Made by a program: the position numbers and the translations under genes. A stretch of DNA of 64,000 nt, taken from contig PDUO01000012.1 in the NCBI GenBank assembly GCA_003008705.1, forward strand, positions 76,870-140,869, given 5' to 3'. Under the pieces are notes generated by a model that worked only from the letters and a program-made list of their open reading frames with translations, ran no database searches and was not told where the DNA came from. Shown here in pieces: positions 33,630 through 45,900 of this stretch. Origin of the DNA: Pezicula radicicola (lineage: Eukaryota > Ascomycota > Leotiomycetes > Helotiales > Dermateaceae). Positions within the stretch are counted from its first letter, which is position 1. Every line of letters starts with the position of its first letter.

Positions 33630-36615
33630 TGATATCGAAATTCGTTTATAGTTCATGCTGGCTTGGCGTTCCGGGAAAACACTACGGACCCTCTTCTTCG
33701 GGGTACATGTTGGCGTGTAAAGGTTTGTTTTTTTACTTGCATGATACAAGATAACAGATCGATTGTCATATGCTAGAATGGTGGTAGTTTTCAATACAGC
33801 GATCTATCTGCCTTACTTTTTCTCGAAGCAATACAAAAAGCAACTATAAATCCCGGATAATGAAACGTTCAGTTACGCAGTCAGCTTTTCGGTGCGAACG
33901 TTTGGGCAATCAATGACCTTCAAATAATGATACATGCGTAATGTCATGGATTAAAACCTTCACAGCGTTGCCATGAATGCTACTCCTCTTGCCCAGAACA
34001 AAGAAAGGCCTGAGAAGCTAACGGCTTCGACGCCATTACTTTGTAGATGTGCTGGCAATAGATTCTGCGGATATAGTGAAATAGTGTAGTGGTCCTCGAT
34101 ATCAATGGTTCAAATGGCTGCGGGTTGCGTCGAGCTGAATGACCCAGAGGGAAACTAAATTAGCAACCTGCGCCAGTGAGTGCACTGGCATTCAACTGAT
34201 ATTCCTGCCATTCCTGGCGTTAGTTAGGTAAGAAAAGAAGGAAGAGGAAGGAGGTCAGACGGCCTATTATCCTGGTCCTAAATGAGTACAGGTTTAGCTG
34301 CATGAAATTATGCGACACCACCCACGATCAATAAACTGAATAGTAGAGCTTATGCCGGTAGTGCTTCTATCAATATTACAATATTTATATAGGTTGGTGG
34401 TACAGTAAATTTTCCACCCGAGGTACCGAGATAGCACCAATGATTGCCCTGGGTTTCCTGAAGACTTATTTTGTACAGGACCTACCTGGTGCTACAAAGT
34501 ACTGTACTTGTAGACGAAGTAGATGATCTGGAAAGCATACCGCATAGAACGGAACACTCCGCCCCATATGGCATCTAGTAGTGGATCATATTCTACATGC
34601 GCGCCTCCAATGAAAGTCCCCGAGCAGGAGATTTATCAAATGCAATTATTATAATTATGAATAAGCAATTCATTCTCCTTAGGGTTCCACAAAGGAGAGG
34701 CCCAGCTGGAAGTCCAGATACACTACACCCGGTGGATTTTAACTTTAACAACGGGGCGTCTTCGCAAAAAAACTAAGGCTATGACGAAAACTCACATGGA
34801 TTTGATCCAAGCTGGTGGATTTCGAAGGAGTTTGTGGGAGTTTGGCAAGAATGGAGCATGGGGCTTAGGGGCCTCACGTCCCAGATTTAAGGATAGTCGA
34901 CTCCGTACAAGGCCTCTTGTCCCTCAGACCGCTCCCGGGTTTCTGGCTCGTCTGGGTTCTAGTCTGTCGCGTCCAGATAGACTTTGTGCCCTCGTGCCGA
35001 CGACTTGCTTAATTCTTACTAAAGTCGCATCCAGAAGCTGCGTTCTCAGAGCGCAGAGGAAGCGGCGGTGAGAGAAGTCTATTTCGGCAAGGGGGAAAGG
35101 ACCTGTAGGGCCTACCTTAGTCGTGAGAGTCGTGAACTCGTGATATGCACTGTATGCGGTATTGCGGGCTGCCCAACAAGCCCACTTCTGCAGCGGGCAG
35201 ACACTTCTGCAAGCGGGCAGATTGCGCACAAACGTTTGGATCGCTGCGGCGCGAGCCGTAATTCTGTAAGTTGATGGGACTACCAGTGCCCTAGGCCACT
35301 CCCCCTCCCTCTCTAACCTGTCCAAAATGTGAAAACTGACGTCTGGCTCATTTTAACGAAAGGGTGTGTTTTGTAATAATGCATCGTAAAGACCACATTT
35401 TCATGGATCCCGAGCAGACATGATATACCGGCGACTCTCTGTACTTGGCAAACGCATCCTCGCCGCGTACTTCCTCCCCAACCGCTAGAGAGCGCGGCAT
35501 GCACACTCGCCCTTTATCGTCTTCCCGCAAACCCAACAGGCAACATTTCGATGTCCCGTCGTTGCAGCCATTTCGTGCAGAAATCTTGCTCTGCATGTTT
35601 CGTGCCTCCTTAACGAGACTCAAGTTACCGTCCCCACGGAATTGGGTTTTTGTTGCGCCATCGACCACAATCCCAGTACCTATTTCTGGACTGAGCAGCT
35701 GAAGGCTTCATGAAGTCAAGAGCCCTTTATGCCCATAAATACTCTTGATGGCCGGCAGCGATGGTCCGAATCCGTGCTTGAGAGTGGAGCCGTAAGTGTC
35801 AGGTGTTGCAACCATACTTGAACCTGCTCTCATTGATTGGGTAAATAGTTTACCAAATAAAAGCCAACAAGTCGGAGAACCCACGCGGGATAAGCACCAC
35901 TGGATGACGTGGGTTTAATAAGACAATTAGTGCTTTGCCAGCCCTGGCCACATATTTCTCTATGCCAACGAGAGTGGATGAGACGTCCAAAATTCCTTTA
36001 CGCTGCAGAATTATCATTACTGTGTGGGTGGTGTCCGAATTGTTGGCCGATAGCACCTACGGCGCGCAATGCAATAACCATCAAGATACGGGGAGTGTTC
36101 AGTTGATCCATCGAGCTGTAGGAGAAAGGATCTGCTCTAACTCGGGCCATTCCATGCCAGGAAGAGGCAATCCTCGGCTGTGGTTCATCCATCCAAAGAA
36201 ACAATGTAATGACAGCGGGTAGTGAATGGAAATTTGGCCATGGTAGCGACACTTGAATGGCTCTTCGAAACTATTCGGTCTGAGCAAATGAACATATGCA
36301 GCTTGTATTTTGAGAAGGGCAAGCGAACAAACATTTTGGTCGTTTAGTGCGGCTAAAACCACAGGAAAATGCAGACTCGGTACGCCTTTGGCAGTTAGTT
36401 CCTACTCCAATTGCTAAACACATCGCCTCGAAGATACTTCCCCAAAACCCCTCCTGGAATGCTCCCTCCTCAAATCTTCATTCACACAAAAAGGGAAATC
36501 TTTGTCAACCAATACACTGTATTGGGAGCCTGATAACTTCACAGAGCCGACACAACACTGTGTTTGAGTCTGTACAACATCACCTTACAAAGTCGACGAG
36601 CCTGGGTACTTGAAG
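33630..36615. other. Gene-poor region, left of the methyltransferase pseudogene
   Basis: About 3 kb in which I recognise no gene. Frames of 60-130 codons occur on both strands (for example 34924-35325 and 35348-35668) but overlap each other and show no domain. No terminal repeats or transposase motifs were seen. Confidence 0.55.
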
Positions 36616-38109
36616 ATGGCAGCGTGAGTGTTCCCTTGCCAGTGTTCTCGCGCTTGAGCCGATCGCTAAAAGACAGTGGAGAGATCCTCAATCTGGCACT
36701 TCTGCACTTGACTCGAGCTTCTTAGAGATTGTTAATCATAACAATCGAGACTATCAAGTATACGCTATCAATAACCAGGCGTATTTTGCGCCAACAGACG
36801 AGGTGCAGAGTCTTCTGTTAGATAGTCAACGTTCAACGCTTGCTGAATATGGTCAATAGGAAGAGATCGAGAGACTAAACATTCAACATGGCGTCCTAAA
36901 CAAAGTCTTCGATGGGCGCTTGATATTCCCTCCAATAACACGGCTCCGAAGAGTTTTGGATTGCGGCTATGGGACTGCCTCTTGGGCAATCGACGTAGCT
37001 GAAGAATATCCACGCTGCGAGGAAAGTTATCCCTAGACTTCAACCACCAACGCCTCGATATTGTCGACCCCCTTTGGATAATGGAACATTGTCAGTGCTA
37101 AGACGAAGCACTACTATGGGAAACTCAAGTCGTTATTGGTGCTTGACGCAGATCAAGATGAGCTCTGACAGACCACGCTGACTTTTTGAGCATTGCAGGT
37201 TATAGGAGTCGACATCAATCCAACGATGAAACCCGACGAGACGCCAGAGAACCTTTACCTACAAGTCGACGACCTGAATCGGAGGTAGGAGGAACCTCCT
37301 TGAACACTTCATGGAGTACACAAGACCTGACACAATGGGAATAGGTTCACATGGCAGACCAACAACTTCGATCTTATTCATTCCCAGATGCTGGCTTCTG
37401 GAATCCACCTCAACAGATGGCCACGGTACCTTCGAGATATGTGGCACGCTATAAGACCTGGAGGATGGTGTCAACTGGTCGAAATATATTTCAATGTGCA
37501 GTCGGATAATGGGACATTGACGGATGGTGAGTCGGGTTCAACATTTGCCAAGCGAGGATATTGCTTAGAATATTGCTAGGCCATGCACTTCGTCAATGGA
37601 GCTCGACATATCTTGACAGTTTGAGCGATGTGAAGGACCTCCGCGCACCACTCCGGCTATTTGATATGATGACGGCCGCTGGCTTTGTTGACATCGAGCA
37701 CCGTGTGATCCCCTTGCCCACATGTGGATGGCCGACAGGTGAGTGTCGAGTTCTAGCATAAACTTAAAACTCTAACGTATCATGACCAATAGAGCAGAGA
37801 GAACGCGATATTGGCCTTGCCAATCGAGACAATGTTCAGCGACTGTTAGCCTCTTTGGCGTTGTACCCATTCATAGAGAGACTAGGGTATCTTCGCCACT
37901 TCATGTTGCATTCCATCAACTAACTTAGTCCCTCAGCATGCCAGTCCAAGATGCGCACTTGCTTATAGCCAATGCACGTCACGAGGCTGATAACCCGGCT
38001 TTCAAAGTAAGACTTATATGTTTGTTGTACCGTGCTGTTGCTAACTTGGCTTTATGCTTATTTCCCTCTGTACGTTTACATCGGTCGAAAACCTCGCCAC
38101 CATCGTTGA
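36616..38109 (+). pseudogene. LaeA-like methyltransferase gene with two broken splice sites
   Basis: Class I methyltransferase of the LaeA-like group. Nine exon-like blocks can be traced by family homology: 36616-36623, 36673-36802, 36860-37021, 37199-37284, 37345-37526, 37580-37738, 37793-37886, 37937-38006, 38056-38109. Together they keep one frame of 314 codons. Marks: EEIERLNIQHGVLNKVF, FDGRLIFPPI, RVLDCGYGTASWAIDVAEEY (motif I), VIGVDINPTMKPDETPENLY, FDLIHSQML, PGGWCQLVEIYFNVQSDNGT, WSSTYLDSL and YVYIGRKP at the end. Two boundaries are damaged. The donor after block 3 reads GAAAGT instead of GTAAGT at 37022, and the acceptor before the last block ends AT instead of AG at 38054-38055. The other six introns are GT-AG. 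This is most simply a recent pseudogene; use of non-canonical splicing is the alternative. It is a different paralogue from the intact gene at 1685-3800. Confidence 0.8.
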
Positions 38110-40074
38110 TTTAATTGAGTATAATGAAGATCGAAATTTGGAAGTGATGAGGTAAGATATGTTCTTCACTTCACATTAGCAAATCATGGTAGTAACATGA
38201 AATATCAGGCTAAAATACCTTGAGAACAGATACGAATTTTAATTGCCAGTGCGCAACCTTTCTAAGACCCAATTGCAAGAACGATATGGCTGTGTTTGGA
38301 GAAGTCATAACAATATTCTCCCCTTTCTTTGGATTTTCCCTTGCCTAAGGACCTTCTTTTTCATTGATGAACTCCTAACTCATTGAAGTTGGAGGGTAAA
38401 TATGACTTGTCAATAAGCCGATACTCCCTTTGCAATGCACAAAATTCTCGCACAGGAATATGACCTAAACCCCAGAGAGGTCGTGTGACCCAAAATACTG
38501 TGAAAATTGTCACATCAAGTGAGGTGTATGACAATCGACCGTCGAATATTATTCGTTCAGCACTTCGACCGTGAAGGCCAGCCCGTTTGCCATGTTGTAG
38601 AGAGACAACGCCTCGGAGGCCAAGTTCCTATATTTTAAAAGTAACAAGTGTGTTGAGTGTACTCTGGCAGCCTTGAACAACAACCTGCAGCAGCGTCGAT
38701 GCACGTCAAGTTTAGCCAACCATCGAATCGTGCCCATTCCAGCACTGAAGATTTGGTACAAAAGGCAGACAAGGATAAGAGGACCACTATCAAAACAACA
38801 GCAGTGTGGACGAGGGCAAGAAGGGAGGAGAGGAGCAGATTGGTTGGTAACCTGCGACCAACTTGCAGAGATCAAAGTCCATGGCGAAGTCTCCTAAGGT
38901 AGTCTGTGGCGCACAAGGGACGCTGTTCCTCGCTCCTTTACTGATCATCGTCATGGTCTACCGATAGCTTCTCGTTGTGATGCAATAACGGTGGTTGTTA
39001 TGCGGTTCAGGAGGTCCACCGAGATAGGAAGACGTGGGACTTGCGAGTTTTCGTACAGTGTGCAAATTGCACGCGTGCACTGTTTTACGATTCTGGGCCG
39101 TAGAAGATGGGCTGGCGTCCGTCATCTGTTCGCGTCTTGGATCACAATTAGACCAAGGGCTAGTTGGCTGGCGATGGGCTCATCGCGAAGAACGGTAGTG
39201 GAGGCTACTCCGTCGTTACTTGGTGGGAGCAGCCAAGTGCAAAACACAAGTGTGGAATGGGAGAGGTGAAGAGCAGATTGACTACGTCGTCCATGAGGAG
39301 GATGCAGAAGTTAGAAGTATGGACATGTTGGTGGAAAAAAGGTGTGCTTTGTTGTTGCTGCCTCTGTTGCTCGGTCAAGGCGAAGGAGAGTGCCAGATTG
39401 AGTAAGGAGCAAGGATATGGGTTCTAACAATCGCAACCTGCGATCAAGATCTACCAAAAAAAAGTCAAAGAGCCGCTGTCAAGTGTGTACGAGTCTTTAT
39501 TATTCTTACCGGGTTACGACTTACGAGCATAGCTGTATCTTTTATACATATTCCTTGGGACAAACGAGCTATTTCACCGTTGCACGCCAGCTTGAAATAA
39601 CCTCATGCGAGCTGCATCTGCCAGCGCATTCTACGTCTTTACCTATGTGAGGACCTTACAGCTTTGGCGGCCTTCTATAGGTAGGTTGGGTACGTCTGCG
39701 CGTCTTCCGCTGCAAGATACGGGATAAAATAGCTTTCCGTTGGGCACTGCATCGGAATTATCCCATCTAGGCGCTGTGCAGAAGTTACTCGCATGAAATT
39801 TCTAGTCACTGGTTCCAGCGCTTATGGACAGACCTTATCAAGCAATAGGTGTTTACTTTATCCACAACTCCAAGCTATAGCTGAAATGGGCTATGTATGG
39901 AACGCCTTCCGGTGCATCTCAAATTGATAAGGGGGGTTATTGTGTCCAAAGGGCTTATTTAGACGTTTACTAAGCAGGCATGGTCTATTAAGAATGGATC
40001 GTTTTAACGCCTTTGCAGTGAAGGCCACCAAGGCTACAAATGCTGCCAAATAGGGTATCTATTCAGAAAAAATT
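38110..40074. other. Gene-poor region, right of the methyltransferase pseudogene
   Basis: About 2 kb without a recognisable gene. Overlapping open frames near 38549-38902 and 38991-39427 have no family motif. Confidence 0.55.
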
Positions 40075-42387
40075 TCAAGGGTTCTCTTTTGCTGACGTAG
40101 ATGGGTCAGCACCTCCCCAGACATTTTCAAATACCTCTCCTTCAAGACCGTATTTTGGTTTTATAAGTATTTCGGGCTCCCGTTCCTGCTTCCACTGTTT
40201 TGTTTCCTCCGAATCAGCCGGGCTGAGATCATCATCTCCAACTGCGAAACTGCCTGTCTCTTCGTCTCCTTCCTTAGGCACGACAACAGCCACATCGTCT
40301 GTTGGCTCATAACCCTCTCGAATATCTTCCCCCACATCTTTACCATAAGTCCTCCTGTTCCGAGTTTAGTACGGGACACAAGTACGTCGGAAGTTGAGAA
40401 CTTACACATAACGTTTTGGCTCTGTTTCATTCCATCCTGCACTGCCCTCCTTCCTTGCGCGAACTCGTTCAACATCCTCAGCTCTAGTGTCTTCAACCAC
40501 AAGATCAACCAGTTGACTTCGAGCCGACTTAGCGGAGCTTGACGTAGAAGAATGATGTCTTAGCACTCCTTTTAGCATAGGAGCTCTTCCCTCTTCGCCA
40601 TCGGTAGATGTTGCTCTTTTCTTGCCTTTCGAGCTGCTCTTGCGTTTCACCCTTTGACTTGTAACGTCATCAACGGTTTCTCTGATATTGCTCGCTCGGC
40701 GAATTTCCTGATCTCTCGTAGGCTGGAGAAGATTACGATTTACTGACGTAGTAAGTAGTTCCGGCTGTGCGTTAAGCCATCGCTCGCGCGATGGTACGTG
40801 GGCAGTGATCACAGGGTACTATTAAGTTAGTGAAACTCCGGCTGACAAGAGATGACCAGCTTACGTTCCAGTCCCCATATTCAAGCTTCTTTGCAAGAGA
40901 ATACAGTCGCTCTTCATCAGGATCAAGGCTTTGCTCCTCTACACTCCCGTTTCCGTAGCCCATGTATTGTGCGTTGTTCTGCCGAGGCTTAGAGGGAGAT
41001 AAGCTCCGAGGGCGACTAGAACCACCATCGTCATTACCAAGTAAGGGCGTCCTTGAATTTGCCTCGCCTGGCTTTGGAATCCAGTACTTGCCTTTGCCGC
41101 CTCGCTCATACCGCATACCTTCCATCATACGTGCAACACGAGATGACGACCCTTCATGAGCAAGGACATTGTCGCCTGTGTCAAAAAGGCGATACTCGTA
41201 TTTATTCCCACTGAAAGTCTCCTTTGTGTCCTCAATAAGGTCTCGGACGCCAAATGCGTCTCGAATTGCATGTTTGACGGGCAATCTAGCCGAAGAAATA
41301 GTATCATCGGCGTAGTCATGCCAGGAAAATGCATACCAGTGTCCCATTGCAAAAATGGGCATTTCCATACATATGAGTGCATCCTGGATAGCTGCAGCAA
41401 GGTTGTCTGGTGTATATCCCTGGACATCATCTGGAATGGCTCCAAGCCAGACTAGAATTGAGAGAAAAAAGCCTTGCCAGTATGATGCGAAAATAATGAG
41501 TTTGATGCAAAGGAACTTGGGAACCGGACGGAAAGGTTGTAAGTCTCTCGACATACAAACCCAAAACATCCCTAAGGAGTAGAGACTCACGGTGACACTA
41601 ACATTATAGGCAATTCCACTCCACAGATATCCCGAAGTCAACCCAATGTATCCTTCTTGGTATACTCCGGTGGACTTCATGATAATCGTTGCTAACCCAA
41701 GAATCGGTTTCAGCCAGGCGTACTGCAATATCCCACGTTTTATTGCCAGAAAAGTATGAGGGTCGGAAATGTCGACTTTGGGGAGGCAGTGGTTGAGTGG
41801 CCATAAATGGTGTACTGGCTCTCGGCCGTGCATCATGATAATTAAGGCTCGTTCTCCACCGATGTAGTTGATTAAAAGCTGGAAGAAGGTATATATTGTG
41901 AACGCCTACTAACATCAGTAATGGCAAACCCGGATGCTTGATGCAGACTCAAACCTCGTAAATATCACGTATTGGGTCCACGAACATTGCAACCTTCAAG
42001 GAGATAATGCTTGACCATGATGAGATGGAATATATGGGCACCCTGCACTTTTGTTTAGCAATGGAGATAGCATTTCGGGATATTTTAGCGTACATGAGTA
42101 ATATCCGAATGACATATCTCTGGAGGAGAGGCTTTCGATAGTTTTTGCTGAAGGTTGCGTCAGTTCTGTTTGGGCGGGTTGAAGTGGCGATAGGGATATC
42201 TTCAGAGTAACTAACGTCTGAAACCAGATAGAACTGTCAACGATGAATTAGCAATGCAAGATATGGAAAACTAGCCTTGGGTAACAAACACAATGGACAA
42301 AAGTGAGGCAACCAAAGAAGCAACACCAGCTACGATAATGGTAGCATGTGTTAGTTTCTGCCCAGTTCCTCCAGAGAGGAAGCCCAT
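40075..42387 (-). CDS. Organic solute transporter Ost-alpha/TMEM184 family membrane protein
   Basis: Multi-spanning membrane protein of the Solute_trans_a (DUF300) family; yeast and fungal members are often vacuolar, and the cargo is unknown. Exons 42387-42290, 42233-42216 (18 bases), 42147-42094, 42042-41955, 41905-40865, 40818-40406 and 40354-40075 join to 663 residues. The start MGFLSGGTGQKL precedes the first membrane helix (ATIIVAGVASLVASLLSIV). Family marks: WFQTKNYRKPLLQRYVIRIL, MVPIYSISSWSSIISLK, DPIRDIYEAFTIYTFFQLL, YIGGERALIIMMHGREP, VTVSLYSLGMFWVCM, FASYWQGFFLSI, and AMGHWYAFSWHDYAD closing the membrane domain near residue 285. The rest is a long cytosolic tail with RYERGGKGKYWIPKPG, basic RVKRKSSSKGKKRA and an acidic end. 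It shares a 604-base divergent promoter with CSF1. Confidence 0.92.
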
Positions 42388-42991
42388 TGCTACGAGGTAC
42401 AATAACGCGTCGATTGGGAGGGCGGAGAATAGGAGTCTACGAAGGGCTTCCTGGCATTGTTGGTTTCTGCAAGTTAGAGCCTCAGAATAAAAAGAAGAGA
42501 AAAGAGAAAAGCAGACAGGAGAGTGGTGGCACCTGTGCAATGGATGCCTTGAGAAGTTGCGCGGCTTAAGATGATGATGTACTGGTACTCTTCCTTAGAG
42601 ATCTTATCTCATAAATAAGACGCTATTTCGGTAATTCTAAATTAGCAAATTACAGTTGCGCTAATTAAGAAACCTACATAGACCAATCAGAGTGTGATAA
42701 AGCGAATTATCGGCTATAAATCTTACAGGCGAAGCGTCTGATTTATGAGATAAGGCCCGTAGATCTGAGACCGAGCTTAGCTAGTGAGTGAGCTTGTTGA
42801 TCACAAGCAAGTTGACTCTGGGGCAGCGCGAGTAACCATTGACTCGATCATCCCACATGAGCTGCTACCACTATCCCGATAATTCGAGCGAGACATCAGC
42901 CAGCACATGGCCGACCACGTAGTATGGAGAAGCAACACACAATGAGCATTGGGAATTCAGAAAACAGAGGTGTTAAAGGTACGAACGGAAT
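42388..42991. promoter_or_regulatory. Divergent promoter of the Ost-alpha gene and CSF1
   Basis: 604 bases between two start codons on opposite strands, so it must contain the promoters and leaders of both genes. A 152-base inverted-repeat element occupies a quarter of it. Confidence 0.6.
42603..42754. mobile_element. MITE-like inverted-repeat element
   Basis: The left end (42603-42623) begins CTTATCTCATAAAT and continues to AGACGC. The right end (42734-42754) is its reverse complement with one mismatch in 21 bases. The 110-base interior is AT-rich and has no coding frame. The size and ends fit a miniature inverted-repeat transposable element. I could not see a convincing target-site duplication, so the exact outer edge is uncertain. 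Confidence 0.7.
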
Positions 42992-45900
42992 ATGTCCAGC
43001 GGAGGATTGACCGCGACCTCTCTGAGACCAGATCCAGGTTTCAACTGGTAACATTCCTCTGCAAACTCTTGGGCTGTTATCCAGAAAGCTAATTGCTATC
43101 CCTAGGGTTTTTCTAGTAGAATTACTGGTCTGCGCCATAGTGTGAGTTGCACAGCTCTTGTTGGAGTAACCATGGAGGTTTGACTGACCTTCTATAGCAC
43201 GCTCTTCTTCCTCTTCTACTTTAACCGCGTCTTTGCGACCTTAATATCCTATGGTTTCCGAGCATGGACCTGGCACAAATACCGCGTGTATATTGATATA
43301 CAAGCTCTGCAGATCTCACTTCTGGCCGGTCGAATATTCTTCAAAGGCGTTCGATATCATGGCAACAACGAAACAATTCTGGTGCATAGTGGCTTTGTAA
43401 CTTGGACATACTGGCTAAGGAATGTTAGAGAGTTAGAGATAGGGCTTGGTCAGGATGCGAGGTCAAACAGTATCTCATCGGAGGAGAAAGATGACTCCGA
43501 AAACGATACCGCAGAGCACAGCCAGACAATTGACGCGGTAGAGGCAGGTGGAGCGAAACCCCCTCTAAAGCTTCCGTGTCGTTTCAATGTTCTCCTTACA
43601 GGTGTAGAATGGTTTGTTTATAATAGAAGCCCAGCCTACGATGCTGTTATTGCTGGTATGACCCAAGCCCAAGACGAACACGCAAATGTCGACCCTGCAA
43701 CGAGTGGACGGCCAGAGACCGCAGAGTCTGGTGCCAGATTGAGGAAGAGGGGTAAGGCCAGTGATTTGGAAAAGTCAGATGAGGCCTCGCACTCATCTCT
43801 CAATTCAGGGAAAATAGATAACCCTTCACCTTTGAGTGAAAAAAGTACTTGTGGCACTGAGCCAGGCGACCGAGAAGCTCGGAAATCCTATGGTTCCCAC
43901 GTAGGAGATAATGAACATCCTGGGGAGTCTCATATCAGCCCCGAAGGAGCATTCATTCTTAGGTTTCTTCCTGTGCATATTGATTGTTCAAAAGCAGCAG
44001 TAGTCCTTGGGAACGAAAACACGAAAAGTGTGCTTATTGCAAAAGTTGACAGAGCTTCCGGGGAGATCGATGCTACTAGGTGCAAGACTCCGGATCAGTA
44101 CAGGCAACTTATAAATTTCCAATACGAACATCCGGTTGTGCAGATGAAACCAAATGACGATTATAAGGAAGACCAAACAGCTGCTGCAACTCGCATTAAA
44201 CGTGGTCTGGGGGATCAGCAAGACGACGAGCAAGATCGTCCAGTTCACACCCATTCCTTCTTCCACCGCCAACGCCGCAAAGCATACCACGCGTTGCAGG
44301 ATCTCATTCCATATTTCAGAACGTCCGTGGAATCGTTTTCTAGTACCGCCAGTGGTTCGCCAAGAACACCCGCATATGGAGGACCTAATAATTGGCAGGG
44401 GCTCTCCCGTTACCTGGATGAGAGTGAGCAAGATGATAAGGCGAGGTGGTCGTCGATTGAATACGCGACTGTCTCTACAATCGTTGATTGTCCAGCAGCA
44501 AGCATGTCCTTTTATTGGGACGTTGTAGGCACTGTGTCCAGTCAAAAAAGTTTGCCAGACGTCAAGCCCCAGAAATATCTGGAGAATATCAACGGCGATG
44601 TTGCGCCCGAATGGGGGATAAACCTTTCTGTGCAAGGCGCTGTGATAAATTATGGGCCGTGGGCAGATAGACAACGGGCTGACCTGCAAAAGGTGTTTTT
44701 TCCAAGTCTCTGTAAAGACAGTAGGCCTGCAAAGAAACTTGTACCAGGCCAATTCAGGGTGCCCACAGAATTCAAGCTATACATAGAGTTTGATAAGGAG
44801 ACGATTCTCCGTATACCTATTCGAGAAGAGTCCAAGAACTGGAAATGGACCAAGCAAGCGGATACCATGGGTGCACAGCAAAGCAATAGGAAGAGGAATG
44901 GGAACAAAGGTCGCAAGAGAAAATCGGACAAGGGCAATCCAGGTCCTGAGATCCGCCCTTTTGGTTGGTTAGATCTGAAGGTTGGTGCAAATGCTACCAT
45001 TTCATATGTTATGGATATGGTAGCAGGGCCTTTGGGATTTTCAAATAAGCTTGACCTCGAGCTTCCAAGCATTGAAATAACGACAAGTGTTAATCATGGA
45101 TTGCTGTGGAAATCTACCACTAGCAACATCTCTTGCGATCTTTCGAATCCGCTGTCATGGAATGGGCTACGTTCTTGGACATTCGACATAACCAGCCGGG
45201 GACTTGAACTTTTTATCTTGCGGGAGCATGTATTTTTGCTCATCGATCTTGTTGATGACTGGGGTAGCGGCCCTCCACCCGAATACTTGACCTTCACACC
45301 ATTTCAATATCTTGTGAACTTGGATTTCAAAGACTTTCAACTGTATCTCAATGTCAACGACTCGAACATCATAAACAGCCCGTCAGACTTTGACGATAAC
45401 ACCTTCATCATCATATTTGGTGCGGCTTTGACTGCAGACATATGTATACCATTGGTGCACTACCGCCCACACAGAAATGATGTTTCATTCGCGGTCCAAG
45501 CAAACACCGGAGGATTAAACCTTCATGTGCCACCGTGGAATACTCAGGCCACATTTCTCAGATCCACAGAGTTGGCACAACTGAAGACCCTCGCAATCGA
45601 TGGTAAATATCAGTATTGTTCAACCACGTCCGTTAGTAACACCGATACCTTGATACTAAACGTCCACGGCCATGCACCGACTTGTCAATTTTACGGTTTC
45701 GTGATTCGGTATTTTCTGAAAGTGAAGGACAATTATTTCGGGGATGATATTCACTTTAAGACCCTCGAAGAACACCAGGAAGTACTTCGTGCCAAGCGTG
45801 AGAATAGTGCCGATGTCTCGTCCGCCCAGCCACATAAGAAGTCCAATGACCTGGATGTCATTTTGAGCGTCACAGCAGATGACTCTAGTGTCATTCTGCC

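Noticed and set aside
36803..36859. In-frame stop inside the methyltransferase pseudogene
   Set aside because: The stop lies in a 57-base segment with donor GTGCAG and acceptor AATAG, removal of which restores the family sequence, so it is an intron and not a nonsense mutation.
40161..40508. 115-codon minus-strand frame overlapping the Ost-alpha gene tail
   Set aside because: It reads across an intron in the wrong frame of the accepted gene.
43988..44752. 254-codon minus-strand frame inside CSF1
   Set aside because: Antisense to a well-supported coding exon and without recognisable protein features.
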